64,000 nucleotides of DNA. Source: Acetivibrio alkalicellulosi. Its GTDB lineage: Bacteria; Bacillota; Clostridia; Acetivibrionales; Acetivibrionaceae. Shown here piece after piece: positions 8,864 through 17,677 of the stretch. Below the pieces are notes generated by a model. It worked only from the letters and a program-made list of their open reading frames with translations, searched no databases and was not told where the DNA came from. A program made the translations under genes and the position numbers. The DNA lies in the NCBI GenBank assembly GCA_008125075.1, contig VLTH01000001.1:230981-294980 (forward strand), in the 5' to 3' direction. Position 1 is the first letter of the stretch. Each line of letters starts with the position of its first letter.

Positions 8864-10399
8864 ATGAAAAAAGTAATAATTACAGCAGCTTTAATTGCAA
8901 TTATTATAAGTGGTTGCAATATAGCTAATGATGTTGGTGAAAGAATAAAAAGTCCAAGTTACCCGGAAAATTCAACTGACCAAGGTAATATGGTAGCAAA
9001 TCAAGAGGGAGAAATAAGTTCTGAGCAAACTGAAGCATTATATGATGATTTTATAATGCTTGCTATTAACGGAAAGAAACCATTTGAACTTATAGCTTTT
9101 ATGGATAGGGAAATTAGCAAAATATCAAGAGAAAATGTAGATAATATAATACTTGCTTTTGAAGAGGTTTTAAAAATGTACGAGAGTTACTATCAGAATG
9201 AGTTTTTTACATCAGGTTTATCTGTACAGATAAGTAACGATTTTAATGATAGTGCCAATGCTATTGAAACTATTAAAGATGATAAACTTAAGTCTTTAGC
9301 TAAAGAGGTAATTAATGGAGGATACAAGCTTGTAAGCCGTGAAGGATCTGTTTATCCTATAGTTGATTATTCATTTTTAAAAAAGTACAATAGTTTTATG
9401 TCTGATAAAGTAGCAACATATATAAATATAAAAGCCAATGAGTCAGATAATCCAGTTGCTTTAGACGCAGCATTGGTAATATCACGTGAGGAACTTGAAA
9501 AAAGGCTCTTAGAACTTGAAGACTTTATAGCTAACAATAGTGACTTTGTCCGAATAGATCAACTAGAGAGTATTTATTATAATTATATGGCAATATATCT
9601 TTTTGGAGTTGACAATACTCCTGTATATAACTATCAAACAGGTATTTATAAAGATGATGTAATTAAAAGCTTTAATGATATGATAAAAAATCATTCGGGA
9701 ACAAAAACTGCTGATATTACAAATGAGTATCTTAACATCATTAAAGAAAATAATTATACCATTAATCAAAAAACAAGTGATTTTAGAACTAACTTGTATA
9801 AAAACGCAAATAATAATAAAATGAACTATATATATACTAAGGGTATGTTTAAAATGTTATTGCCAGAAAAAGCGGGATATAAATGGATATACAATGGATT
9901 TGCTGAGTATGGGCATGATATGGAGCTAAAAGAAATTACAGAATCTGAGGATTTAATTTATTATATAATTAAAGGAAAAGTTCATGATATGTCAGACGGA
10001 GAATCAGGAAAACCAGAAGACTACTATGATATAAATATGATGTACACCATTGAGGATGGAGCTATTATTCAAACAAATACTGGAAAGATGATGATGGATT
10101 CTAAGGTTGACTCATTAGAGCTTATAAGAGCCCCATTTATAAAGGGAAAGAGCTGGAATCAGATAGTTCAGGATGAATTGGGAAATGTAAGATTCCTAAT
10201 TAGCACAATTACAGATATAAATGAAGTGGGAGGAGCTAAAGTATATACTGTAGAATACAGAGATCAAGACACTGGCTACTATGAAATTAGAATGATTGAA
10301 GAAGGAGTTGGAGTTGTAGCGTTTACTAAACTTTTTCAAACAGACGATGGAGATTTTGAAATTGGATATAGTTTATTTAGAGAAAAATCAGGATATTAA
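8864..10399 (+). CDS. Secreted lipoprotein, first gene of a sensor operon
   Basis: 511 residues from ATG 8864, which follows TGGAGGG. The signal peptide ends in a lipobox (IIISGC, cysteine near residue 18). The mature part starts with a polar linker, then an alpha-helical region (about 50-320) and a C-terminal beta-rich domain (about 325-510). No known family recognised. It is followed after 11 bases by a response regulator and then a histidine kinase, so it may feed a cell-surface signal to that two-component system. Confidence 0.75.
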   Translation: MKKVIITAALIAIIISGCNIANDVGERIKSPSYPENSTDQGNMVANQEGEISSEQTEALYDDFIMLAINGKKPFELIAFMDREISKISRENVDNIILAFEEVLKMYESYYQNEFFTSGLSVQISNDFNDSANAIETIKDDKLKSLAKEVINGGYKLVSREGSVYPIVDYSFLKKYNSFMSDKVATYINIKANESDNPVALDAALVISREELEKRLLELEDFIANNSDFVRIDQLESIYYNYMAIYLFGVDNTPVYNYQTGIYKDDVIKSFNDMIKNHSGTKTADITNEYLNIIKENNYTINQKTSDFRTNLYKNANNNKMNYIYTKGMFKMLLPEKAGYKWIYNGFAEYGHDMELKEITESEDLIYYIIKGKVHDMSDGESGKPEDYYDINMMYTIEDGAIIQTNTGKMMMDSKVDSLELIRAPFIKGKSWNQIVQDELGNVRFLISTITDINEVGGAKVYTVEYRDQDTGYYEIRMIEEGVGVVAFTKLFQTDDGDFEIGYSLFREKSGY

Positions 10400-10410
10400 G
10401 AGGTAATAAA

Positions 10411-11112
10411 ATGTCAATTAAGGTTTTAGTTTTAGAAGATGACCCTTCTATAAGAAGTATGCTTGTAGTTAATTTTAAAAAATGTGGTTTTGAATTATAT
10501 GAATGTGCAACCGGAGAGGAAGCTCTCACGGTTGCGCACATACATAATGATATTGACATAGCTGTTTTAGATATAATGCTTCCTGGAATAGATGGTACTC
10601 AAGTGTGTAAGATATTAAGAAACAAATATCCTTTCCTTGGAATTATAATGCTTACTGCTAAAGCTCAGGAAAGAGATAAAGTGTATGCATTAGAAAGTGG
10701 TGCTGATGACTATGTTACAAAACCCTTTGGTATATCAGAGTTAATGGCTCGTGTAAACTCACTTGTCAGAAGAGTTAAAATCAACACAGAAATTGATATT
10801 AAAAGTGTTAAGCAGGGCAATTTTGAACTTGATGAGTTTTCCAGGAAGTTTTATAAAAACGGCATTGAAATAGAACTTACACCAACCGAGTTTTCAATTA
10901 TAAAGCTCTTTATGAAAAACCCCCATAAGGCAATTGACAGAGATGAGATATTGACTAAAGTATGGGGAGAATATTATTTTGGAGAACTGAAGATAGTAGA
11001 TGTTAATGTTAGAAGACTGAGGAAAAAAATCGAAGATGATCCGTCAGATCCTAAGTATATTGAAACGGTTTGGGGTGTTGGTTACAGGTGGAAAGAGGGA
11101 GAAAACTTTTGA
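10411..11112 (+). CDS. OmpR/PhoB-type response regulator
   Basis: 233 residues: receiver domain (1-120; acidic pocket LEDD near residue 8, phospho-acceptor Asp in AVLDIMLPG, conserved Lys in VTKPFG) and a C-terminal winged helix (about 130-230, ending IETVWGVGYRW). Acts as a DNA-binding regulator phosphorylated by the kinase encoded next. AAGAGGT precedes the ATG. Its stop overlaps the kinase start (TTGA). Confidence 0.95.
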   Translation: MSIKVLVLEDDPSIRSMLVVNFKKCGFELYECATGEEALTVAHIHNDIDIAVLDIMLPGIDGTQVCKILRNKYPFLGIIMLTAKAQERDKVYALESGADDYVTKPFGISELMARVNSLVRRVKINTEIDIKSVKQGNFELDEFSRKFYKNGIEIELTPTEFSIIKLFMKNPHKAIDRDEILTKVWGEYYFGELKIVDVNVRRLRKKIEDDPSDPKYIETVWGVGYRWKEGENF

Positions 11113-12488
11113 GAAGTAGTATAGGAAGAAGAATATCTTTAAGCATTTTTATTGTTATTTTCCTAACGGTCTTGATATTTGAGATTGTTTTTGTTATGGG
11201 TGTAAATGAGTTTTACTATGGGGGTGCTTTAGGAATTCTATCAGATAAAGCATTGTCCAGTGCAAACTTTTATAATATGTATTTAAGATACGAGGGTCTT
11301 TATAACAAAGCTAGCACAATAATGGGAAACTACGAGGAGTATGACAAGGCCGAGCTTCAGATTGTGGATATAGATGGTAATATAATAATGTCCTCAACAG
11401 GATATTTACATACGGAAAAACTGGACGTTAGTCTTATGAGGAATTTAGAGGTGGGAGAAATATATTCATGGCAAGGGCGAATAAATATTACTGGTGAAGA
11501 AGTTATAGCTGTATCAACTCCCCTAATTGAAGGAAATTCAATTGTAGGCTACCTAAGGTTTGTAAGTTCCATACAGGAAATTAAGGCATCGGTAAGGGAC
11601 CTTATATCAAAAGCCATTTTTTTAGGGGTATTTATATTAGTCTTATCACTTATTTTAGCTGTTGCCTTATCTAGATCTATTGTTCGTCCAATAAGACACC
11701 TGACAGATGTATCCAGAAATATTGCAGGTGGTAATTTTGATATAGTTGCCCGAAAAAAATATGATGATGAAATAGGTGAATTGGCAGATACAATAAATTT
11801 TATGACTAATGAAATTAAAAAGAGCAATAATTTAAAGAACGACTTTGTTTCTTCAATTTCTCATGAAATACGCACGCCCCTTACGTCTATAAGAGGATGG
11901 GCAGAAACTTTAAGTGAAAATTCAATAGATACAGAAGAGACCAAACAGGGTATAGGAATAATCCTAAATGAATCAGTTAGACTCACAAAGCTTGTTGAAG
12001 AGCTGTTGGATTTTTCTAGGTTTGAGTCTGGCCGTATAAACATGAATTTTGAAAAAGTTGATTTAAATTTATTAATAAAAGATATTTTAAAGCAATATAG
12101 TATAAAGTTTGAAAGCAAAAGTTTACAAATTGTAAGTAGTCTTGACCAAAATATAACTTATGTAAATGGTGATGGGGATAGATTAAAACAGGTCTTTATA
12201 AATATTATTGATAACGCATTGAAGTTTTCCCATGAAAAAGGGATGATTAAAGTGACAACAGCGAGTACATTTAAGGGGGCAAATGTGATTATTGAGGATA
12301 ATGGAACAGGTATACCCTCAAGTGAATTACCTCACATAACAGAAAAGTTTTATAAAGGAAAAAGCAAACAGGCGGGAAGTGGATTAGGGCTTTCTATCAG
12401 CAAGGAAATTATCAGTCTTCATAAAGGAACTTTTTATATAGATAGTGTTGAAGGAAAAGGCACAAAAGTTAGTATAGGACTTATCTAA
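11109..12488 (+). CDS. Membrane sensor histidine kinase
   Basis: 459 residues. Two membrane spans (about 7-29 and 165-187) flank an extracytoplasmic sensor of about 135 residues; then HAMP (about 188-240), HisKA with the phosphorylated His in SSISHEIRTPLTSIRGW, and HATPase with NIIDNALKFS, DNGTGIP and GSGLGLSIS. I start it at TTG 11109, which overlaps the regulator's TGA and has GAGGGAG upstream; the ATG at 11070 lies inside the regulator. Third gene of the lipoprotein-regulator-kinase operon. Confidence 0.93.
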   Translation: MRSSIGRRISLSIFIVIFLTVLIFEIVFVMGVNEFYYGGALGILSDKALSSANFYNMYLRYEGLYNKASTIMGNYEEYDKAELQIVDIDGNIIMSSTGYLHTEKLDVSLMRNLEVGEIYSWQGRINITGEEVIAVSTPLIEGNSIVGYLRFVSSIQEIKASVRDLISKAIFLGVFILVLSLILAVALSRSIVRPIRHLTDVSRNIAGGNFDIVARKKYDDEIGELADTINFMTNEIKKSNNLKNDFVSSISHEIRTPLTSIRGWAETLSENSIDTEETKQGIGIILNESVRLTKLVEELLDFSRFESGRINMNFEKVDLNLLIKDILKQYSIKFESKSLQIVSSLDQNITYVNGDGDRLKQVFINIIDNALKFSHEKGMIKVTTASTFKGANVIIEDNGTGIPSSELPHITEKFYKGKSKQAGSGLGLSISKEIISLHKGTFYIDSVEGKGTKVSIGLI

Positions 12489-12490
12489 AA

Positions 12491-12541
12491 TATTTACAGG
12501 ACCTAAACTGCACAACTGAAGTTTCTGGAATATTTTTCTTA
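12491..12541 (+). repeat. Intergenic repeat family A, copy 1
   Basis: Carries the family order TATTTACAGG - CTAAACTGC - AACTGAAGTTTCTGG - AATATTTTTC. Related copies are at 26156, 33836, 38481 and twice at 52338-52408; it lies directly after the kinase gene. Confidence 0.6.
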
Positions 12542-12543
12542 AC

Positions 12544-12580
12544 GTATATTAAAGGCACCCTTTAATATACTGTTTTTTTT
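12544..12580 (+). terminator. Rho-independent terminator
   Basis: GTATATTAAAG and CTTTAATATAC form a perfect 11-bp stem with a 5-base loop, followed by eight T. It ends the lipoprotein-regulator-kinase operon. Confidence 0.85.
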
Positions 12581-12669
12581 CAAAATATTAAAGAGGATTT
12601 TTAAATTCAGCGTAGAATTAATAAATATATGCAGAAAAAATTAACACATAGTTAAGGATTAGCTTAAAA

Positions 12670-12741
12670 AATTACTTCCACTTTTCACAGAGCCTATTTA
12701 GCATCAAATAAGGCTTGTAGTTAAAATAGTAGTGGAAGTTT
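12670..12741. repeat. Structured intergenic repeat, family D
   Basis: Nested inverted repeats: outer ACTTCCACT (12674-12682) with AGTGGAAGT (12731-12739), inner AGCCTATTT with AAATAAGGCT. A diverged second copy lies at 29976-30030. The rest of 12489-12890 holds two terminators and no gene. Confidence 0.5.
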
Positions 12742-12807
12742 ATTTTCAGTAATCCTAATCATTGAATGGACACTTAAATTTTCAGTTTAAATATGCTTGT
12801 CTATAAT

Positions 12808-12837
12808 AAAAAGCTTTTAAATTATTAAGCTTTTTTT
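12808..12837 (+). terminator. Terminator-like hairpin not following a gene
   Basis: AAAAAGCTT and AAGCTTTTT flank a 10-base loop and lead into TTTTTTTC. The nearest upstream gene already has its own terminator, so this could end a short transcript covering the family D structure. Confidence 0.5.
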
Positions 12838-12890
12838 CTTACTTCTTAGAATACAATAGATTAAATGAATAAAAAAAAGGTGGGTCTTAT

Positions 12891-13943
12891 ATGAAAAAGA
12901 TGCTAATAATTTGCCTGTTTATATTTAGCGTATCTTTATTTTTTAACACATCTACAAGTGTTGGTTGGTCTAGCTTTGACAAAATAGACATAGAAGTTAA
13001 CAGTAATATGATATTTATAAACAACAGACCTGAAAGGGTAGATGTATATATTGAAGAGGATATAATATATTTACCCATTGTAGATATCATTAGTTTACTT
13101 GGTGGAACTGTTGAGTTTAAAATGGAGAATAAATGTTATTATATAATTTTAAAAGGAAGAGAAGTTTCAATATGGATTGGAAAGAGAGTTTACTTGATAA
13201 ATGATGATGTTAAAGAAGTAATTTACCCGCTGTTAGAAATAAACGGTACTCACTATATTTCCATAAGACATTTAGCCCAAATCCTAAATTATCAGATATA
13301 CTGGGATAATGTTTTAAGAAAAGCTACATTATCAAATAGTAGAAATCTAAATAATGAGTATATTTTTAAGGATAGCAAAAGTAAAGTTTTAAGTGATTTA
13401 GAAGTTGCTCAAAAGGATTTAGAAACCCTTCAACTATCAAAAAGAGAGATATATGCACGGCATGGATATATATTTGAAGATGAAAAAGAGAAAAATTACT
13501 TTCTTAATAAATCGTGGTATACTGTAAAAAGTAATGACAGCATAGTGCTTAGCGAAATAGAGAAACAGAATTTAGATTTAATCAATTATTATATTGATAT
13601 AAAAGAAAGAAAAATCGATATTATAATTATTGATAAAGATAGCTTTAAACTAATACTACTTTTACGGGGTGACTTTAAGGTTTCATATACTATTGCAATT
13701 GGTAAATCTTCAACACCTACACCAGTAGGAGAATATAAGATTATTAATAAGTATATGAACCCAGGAGGTCCTTTTGGAACAAGATGGATGGGACTTAGTA
13801 GGCGTAATTATGGCATTCATGGCAATAACGATCCCGATTCTATAGGAACTATGGCTTCACTTGGTTGTGTAAGACTACACAATGAGGATGTGAATCAGCT
13901 ATATGATAAGGTATATATAGGAATTGACGTTATCATTAAATAA
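12891..13943 (+). CDS. Secreted L,D-transpeptidase with copper-amine-oxidase-like and YARHG domains
   Basis: 350 residues. Signal peptide (1-24), a copper amine oxidase N-terminal-like domain (about 30-145, binding-type module common on Clostridial wall proteins), a YARHG domain (KREIYARHGYIFEDEKEKNYF, about 180-225), and a C-terminal YkuD catalytic domain (about 240-350) with GIHGNND and the catalytic LGCVRLHN. L,D-transpeptidases make 3-3 peptidoglycan cross-links or attach proteins to the wall. AAAAGGTGGG precedes ATG 12891. It stands alone. Confidence 0.9.
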   Translation: MKKMLIICLFIFSVSLFFNTSTSVGWSSFDKIDIEVNSNMIFINNRPERVDVYIEEDIIYLPIVDIISLLGGTVEFKMENKCYYIILKGREVSIWIGKRVYLINDDVKEVIYPLLEINGTHYISIRHLAQILNYQIYWDNVLRKATLSNSRNLNNEYIFKDSKSKVLSDLEVAQKDLETLQLSKREIYARHGYIFEDEKEKNYFLNKSWYTVKSNDSIVLSEIEKQNLDLINYYIDIKERKIDIIIIDKDSFKLILLLRGDFKVSYTIAIGKSSTPTPVGEYKIINKYMNPGGPFGTRWMGLSRRNYGIHGNNDPDSIGTMASLGCVRLHNEDVNQLYDKVYIGIDVIIK

Positions 13944-13995
13944 ATCATTATACTTAAGGATACTTATTATATTTTAAAATATTTTTAATAGGGTA

Positions 13996-14024
13996 TTGAC
14001 TAAGTGGCGATAGTATGGTATAAT
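13996..14024 (+). promoter_or_regulatory. Sigma-A promoter of the zinc-ribbon gene
   Basis: TTGACT (13996-14001) and TATAAT (14019-14024) with an ideal 17-base spacer. Start of transcription near 14031 gives a leader of about 110 bases before the ATG at 14142. Confidence 0.8.
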
Positions 14025-14141
14025 ACAATAGCTAGGAACTATATATTATGGATTAAATTTCTGAACAATACCCTCCTTTATTTTTTTGGAGCGAGAAGTT
14101 AAGAATTATAGGTCCAAATAAAATTGAGGAGGTATATAGAT

Positions 14142-14318
14142 ATGGCGGATAGAACATTAAATTGTAAAGATTGTAATTCAGAGTTTGTTTTCACAGAGGG
14201 TGAACAGGAATTCTACAAAGAAAAAGGTTTTGACAATGAACCACAAAGATGCCCAGATTGTAGAAAAGCAAGAAAACAACAAAGAAGTAATAACAGATCT
14301 TACAGTAGTAGATGGTAA
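14142..14318 (+). CDS. Small zinc-ribbon protein
   Basis: 58 residues from ATG 14142, preceded by GAGGAGG. Two CxxC pairs (CKDC and CPDC) separated by a TEGEQEFYKEKGF segment form the zf-trcl/zinc-ribbon pattern; the tail is very basic with Arg/Lys/Ser. Such proteins occur widely in Firmicutes and are often abundant or cold-induced; function unknown, nucleic-acid binding is likely from the basic tail. It has its own strong promoter, a 110-base leader and a perfect terminator, so it is a monocistronic and probably highly expressed gene. Confidence 0.85.
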   Translation: MADRTLNCKDCNSEFVFTEGEQEFYKEKGFDNEPQRCPDCRKARKQQRSNNRSYSSRW

Positions 14319-14320
14319 AT

Positions 14321-14346
14321 AAAAGAGAGCATATGCTCTCTTTTTT
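14321..14346 (+). terminator. Rho-independent terminator
   Basis: AGAGAGCATATGCTCTCT is self-complementary and followed by a T run; ends the zinc-ribbon transcript. Confidence 0.9.
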
Positions 14347-14502
14347 ATAGCATGTGAGTTTATAATAATCTATTATGCCACTTCTAAACTATTCAAATTA
14401 AGTTTTTTAAATATATTCTTAACCTTATTAAATTGGTTCATATTATTTAAGTGAAAAAAATATGAAAGAATCATAATTCGAAAATGAACCTAAATATTAA
14501 TG

Positions 14503-14531
14503 TTGACAAATAATTAACAACATGTTATTCT
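14503..14531 (+). promoter_or_regulatory. adhE promoter
   Basis: TTGACA (14503-14508) and TATTCT (14526-14531) are 17 bases apart. The predicted start of transcription falls inside the Rex-type palindrome that follows. Confidence 0.75.
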
Positions 14532-14535
14532 ATGA

Positions 14536-14573
14536 TTGTTAATATATTAACAATCTATTTTAATAGATTGTTA
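14536..14573. promoter_or_regulatory. Rex-type redox operator in front of adhE
   Basis: TTGTTAATATATTAACAA (14536-14553) matches the Rex consensus TTGTTAAnnnnTTAACAA exactly. A further inverted copy of the half-site is at 14567-14573, so TAACAATCTATT and AATAGATTGTTA form a second palindrome; another TTAACAA lies in the promoter spacer. Rex senses NADH/NAD+ and represses fermentation genes; position over the start site fits repression. The rex gene is not in the window. Confidence 0.88.
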
Positions 14574-14597
14574 AAGTACTGAAAGGATGTGGAAAGT

Positions 14598-17195
14598 ATG
14601 ACAAAACAACAAGATAAGAAACTTGATATTAATGAAATGATAACTACCCTTGTAGAAAATGGGAAAAAAGCTTTAGATGAGTATATGAAACTTGATCAAG
14701 AGCAAATTAATAAAATTGTACATGCTATGACAATAGCAGGTCTTAATGACCATGTGCGCTTAGCAAAACTAGCAGTTGAAGAAACAGGAAGAGGTGTATT
14801 TGAGGATAAAGTTATAAAAAATATATTTTCAACAGAATACATATGGCATAGCATAAAAGAAGAAAAAACAGTTGGAATAATTGCTGAAAATGATATGGAG
14901 GGCTTTGTAGAAGTTGCAGAACCAGTAGGGATAATTGCTGGAGTTACTCCTGTGACAAACCCAACTTCAACTACTATGTTTAAAACTCTTATATCTGCAA
15001 AGACAAGAAATCCAATTATATTCGCTTTTCACCCCTCTGCTCAAAAATGTTCATTAGAGTCAGCCAAAACATTACGCGATGCTGCTATTGCTAATGGGGC
15101 ACCAAAGAACTGTGTTCAATGGATAGAAGTGCCTTCTGTAGAAGCAACAAATGCTCTTATGAACAATCCTGGTGTGTCTTTAATACTTGCAACAGGTGGT
15201 TCGGGAATGGTTCACTCAGCTTATAGCTGTGGAAAGCCTGCTCTTGGTGTAGGCCCTGGAAACGTACCATGTTATATAAATAAAAAAATTGATGTCGAAA
15301 GAGCTTGTACCGACCTTATTTTGTCAAAGACATTTGACAATGGTATGATATGTGCTTCTGAACAGGCAGTTATTGTTGATAAGGATATCAAGGATCAGTT
15401 TGAAAGTGTTATGAAAAAATACTCCTGCTACTTCTTAAATAATGAAGAAACTCAGAAGGTTACAAATTATGTAATAAATACTACCAAGATGAGTGTTAAT
15501 CCTGAAGTTGTTGGAAAAAGTGCTTCATGGATTGCAAAAAACGCAGGTGTAGATGTTCCTGAGGATACAAAAATTTTAATTGCAAAGCTACCAAAACCTT
15601 CGTTAGAGTACCCTCTTTCAATTGAAAAATTGTCACCTGTTCTTGCATATTTTGTTGTTAAAGATTCAAAAGAAGGATTTGAATATGCAAAGGCTATGCT
15701 AAAACTTGGAGGACTAGGTCATTCAGCAGTTATTCATTCAGATGACCAAGAGCTTTGCAAAGCATATGGAGAAACTATGGAAGTTGGTCGTGTAATTGCA
15801 AACTCACCTTCTTCTCAAGGAGCAATTGGTGATATATACAACACCAATACACCATCATTGACACTTGGATGTGGCTCCTATGGAAAGAACTCTACTACTT
15901 CAAATGTTTCTACCATTAATCTAATTAATAAAAAGCGTATTGCAAAAAGGAGGACAAATATGCAGTGGTTTAAAATTCCGCCTAAAATATATTTTGAAAA
16001 TGGCTCTATACAGTATTTAGAGAGCATGCCGGAAATAAATCGTGCATTTATTGTCACAGACCCTGTAATGGTTAAGCTTGGATATGTTAAGAAAGTTTTA
16101 TATTATTTAAGAAAGAGAAAAGTATATTGTCACAGTGAAATTTTTTCAGAAGTTGAGCCTGATCCTTCTGTAGAAACAATTGAACGTGGTGTTGAAGCTA
16201 TGAAAAACTTCAAACCAGATGTTATAATTGCTTTGGGCGGTGGATCAGCTATTGATGCGGCAAAAGGTATGTGGCTTTTCTATGAGCACCCAGAGACGTC
16301 CTTTGACGGACTTAAGCTTAAGTTTCTTGACATTAGAAAGAGAGCTTTTCAGTATCCTAACCTTGGAGACAAAACAAAGCTTGTGGCTATACCAACTACT
16401 TCAGGGACAGGTTCTGAGGTTACATCCTTTTCAGTTATTACTGACAAGCAAAATGGTAATGTCAAGTATCCTCTTGCAGACTATGAACTAACCCCTGATG
16501 TTGCAATAATAGATCCCCAATTTGTTATGACTATGCCAAAGGATATAACTGCTGATACAGGTATGGATGTTCTAACACATGCAATTGAGGCATATGTTTC
16601 AATACTTGCTTCAGACTTTACTAATGGATTGGCTATTAAAGCAATTGAACTTGTTTTTAAATATTTACCTCGTTCATATAATGATCCAACTGATGCTATA
16701 GCTCGTGAAAAAATGCATAATGCATCATGTATTGCAGGAATGGCTTTTACAAATGCTTTTCTTGGAATTAATCACTCATTAGCTCACAAACTTGGTGGTG
16801 AGTTTAATATTCCTCATGGGAGAGCAAATGCGGTACTTTTACCCCATGTAATTGCCTATAATGCACAAAAGCCTACAAAATTTGCGACCTTCCCTAAATA
16901 TGGAAAGTATGTAGCTGATTATCGATATGCTCAAATTGCCCGCTATTTAAATTTAGGTGGTAAAACTCAGGAAGAGCAGATAAATAGTTTGATTGAGGAG
17001 ATTAAAAATCTTATGAAAAAACTTAACATGCCTTCTACAATATCAGAATGTGGTATAAATGAAGCTGAGTTTTTATTAAAGGTTTCAGCTATAGCAGAAA
17101 GAGCCTTTGAAGATCAATGTACTATTGCTAATCCAAGATATCCTCTTGTTAGTGAGCTAGAGCAAATATACAAAAATGCATACTATGGAAAGTAA
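14598..17195 (+). CDS. adhE: Bifunctional acetaldehyde-CoA / alcohol dehydrogenase
   Basis: 865 residues, full family length. The N-terminal CoA-acylating aldehyde dehydrogenase (about 1-440) has the catalytic Cys in DNGMICASEQ and a GGSGMV nucleotide loop; the C-terminal iron-dependent alcohol dehydrogenase (about 455-865) has GGGSAIDAAKGM, LTHAIEAYVS and the metal histidines in NHSLAHKLGG and IPHGRANA. It turns acetyl-CoA into ethanol with two NADH. ATG 14598 preferred over GTG 14589 because of AAAGGA spacing. Control by Rex is indicated by the operator over the promoter. Confidence 0.97.
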   Translation: MTKQQDKKLDINEMITTLVENGKKALDEYMKLDQEQINKIVHAMTIAGLNDHVRLAKLAVEETGRGVFEDKVIKNIFSTEYIWHSIKEEKTVGIIAENDMEGFVEVAEPVGIIAGVTPVTNPTSTTMFKTLISAKTRNPIIFAFHPSAQKCSLESAKTLRDAAIANGAPKNCVQWIEVPSVEATNALMNNPGVSLILATGGSGMVHSAYSCGKPALGVGPGNVPCYINKKIDVERACTDLILSKTFDNGMICASEQAVIVDKDIKDQFESVMKKYSCYFLNNEETQKVTNYVINTTKMSVNPEVVGKSASWIAKNAGVDVPEDTKILIAKLPKPSLEYPLSIEKLSPVLAYFVVKDSKEGFEYAKAMLKLGGLGHSAVIHSDDQELCKAYGETMEVGRVIANSPSSQGAIGDIYNTNTPSLTLGCGSYGKNSTTSNVSTINLINKKRIAKRRTNMQWFKIPPKIYFENGSIQYLESMPEINRAFIVTDPVMVKLGYVKKVLYYLRKRKVYCHSEIFSEVEPDPSVETIERGVEAMKNFKPDVIIALGGGSAIDAAKGMWLFYEHPETSFDGLKLKFLDIRKRAFQYPNLGDKTKLVAIPTTSGTGSEVTSFSVITDKQNGNVKYPLADYELTPDVAIIDPQFVMTMPKDITADTGMDVLTHAIEAYVSILASDFTNGLAIKAIELVFKYLPRSYNDPTDAIAREKMHNASCIAGMAFTNAFLGINHSLAHKLGGEFNIPHGRANAVLLPHVIAYNAQKPTKFATFPKYGKYVADYRYAQIARYLNLGGKTQEEQINSLIEEIKNLMKKLNMPSTISECGINEAEFLLKVSAIAERAFEDQCTIANPRYPLVSELEQIYKNAYYGK

Positions 17196-17237
17196 TAACA
17201 GGATATATTTAATATAATCAAATACTATAAATGATAT

Positions 17238-17267
17238 AAAAAACCTGCAAATTAATTGCAGGTTTTT
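17238..17267 (+). terminator. Rho-independent terminator of adhE
   Basis: CCTGCAA and TTGCAGG flank a 5-base loop within A- and T-runs. Confidence 0.88.
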
Positions 17268-17277
17268 GTATTTATCG

Positions 17278-17366
17278 GGGCATAAGGTGGAGACTGTACT
17301 TCACCTGAAGATTATAAGAGGAACTCTACCTTATAGAAGGTTGAGCCATAAAATAAGATATAAAAA
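17278..17366 (-). repeat. Intergenic repeat family C, copy 1 (inverted)
   Basis: Read on the minus strand it follows the family order TATCTTATT - ACCTTCTATAAGGT - CTTCAGGTGAAGTA - AGTCTCCACCTTA. Other copies are at 19762, 19874, 30527, 34078 and 34866. The remaining bases up to 17677 show no gene. Confidence 0.6.
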
Positions 17367-17677
17367 AGGCAGTTTAAAATAAAGGAAAATTTATGATTAT
17401 GTAGAATATAATATTATAAATAATAGTAAAAAAATCTGCTTTCTTTTCCGATAAATATAATGAAGTTTTTTAAGCAATTCTTAGCAATAAATTTGTTAAT
17501 TTTAATTCGAATTTAATTTTATTAAAAGTCTTGAAACAAAGGGGATTGAGACCCCAAGCTTTTATTTTAGGTTTAAAAACTACCAAATGAAAGTTAATAA
17601 GTTGTAAAAACCATAAAGATTATCAGAGTGTCTTTAATGTTCATATAAACTATTTTTTTGACTTGGAGGAAACGAAT

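Noticed and set aside
11070-11108. Upstream ATG as kinase start
   Set aside because: It lies inside the regulator's winged helix; TTG 11109 has a proper ribosome site.
15940-15965. AdhE split into two genes at an internal ATG with AGGAGG
   Set aside because: A ribosome-site-like AAAGGAGG and ATG occur at the domain border (about 15951-15963), but the frame is continuous and the full fusion is the known enzyme.
16228-16491. 87-codon plus-strand frame inside adhE
   Set aside because: Shadow frame of the alcohol-dehydrogenase domain, no ribosome site.
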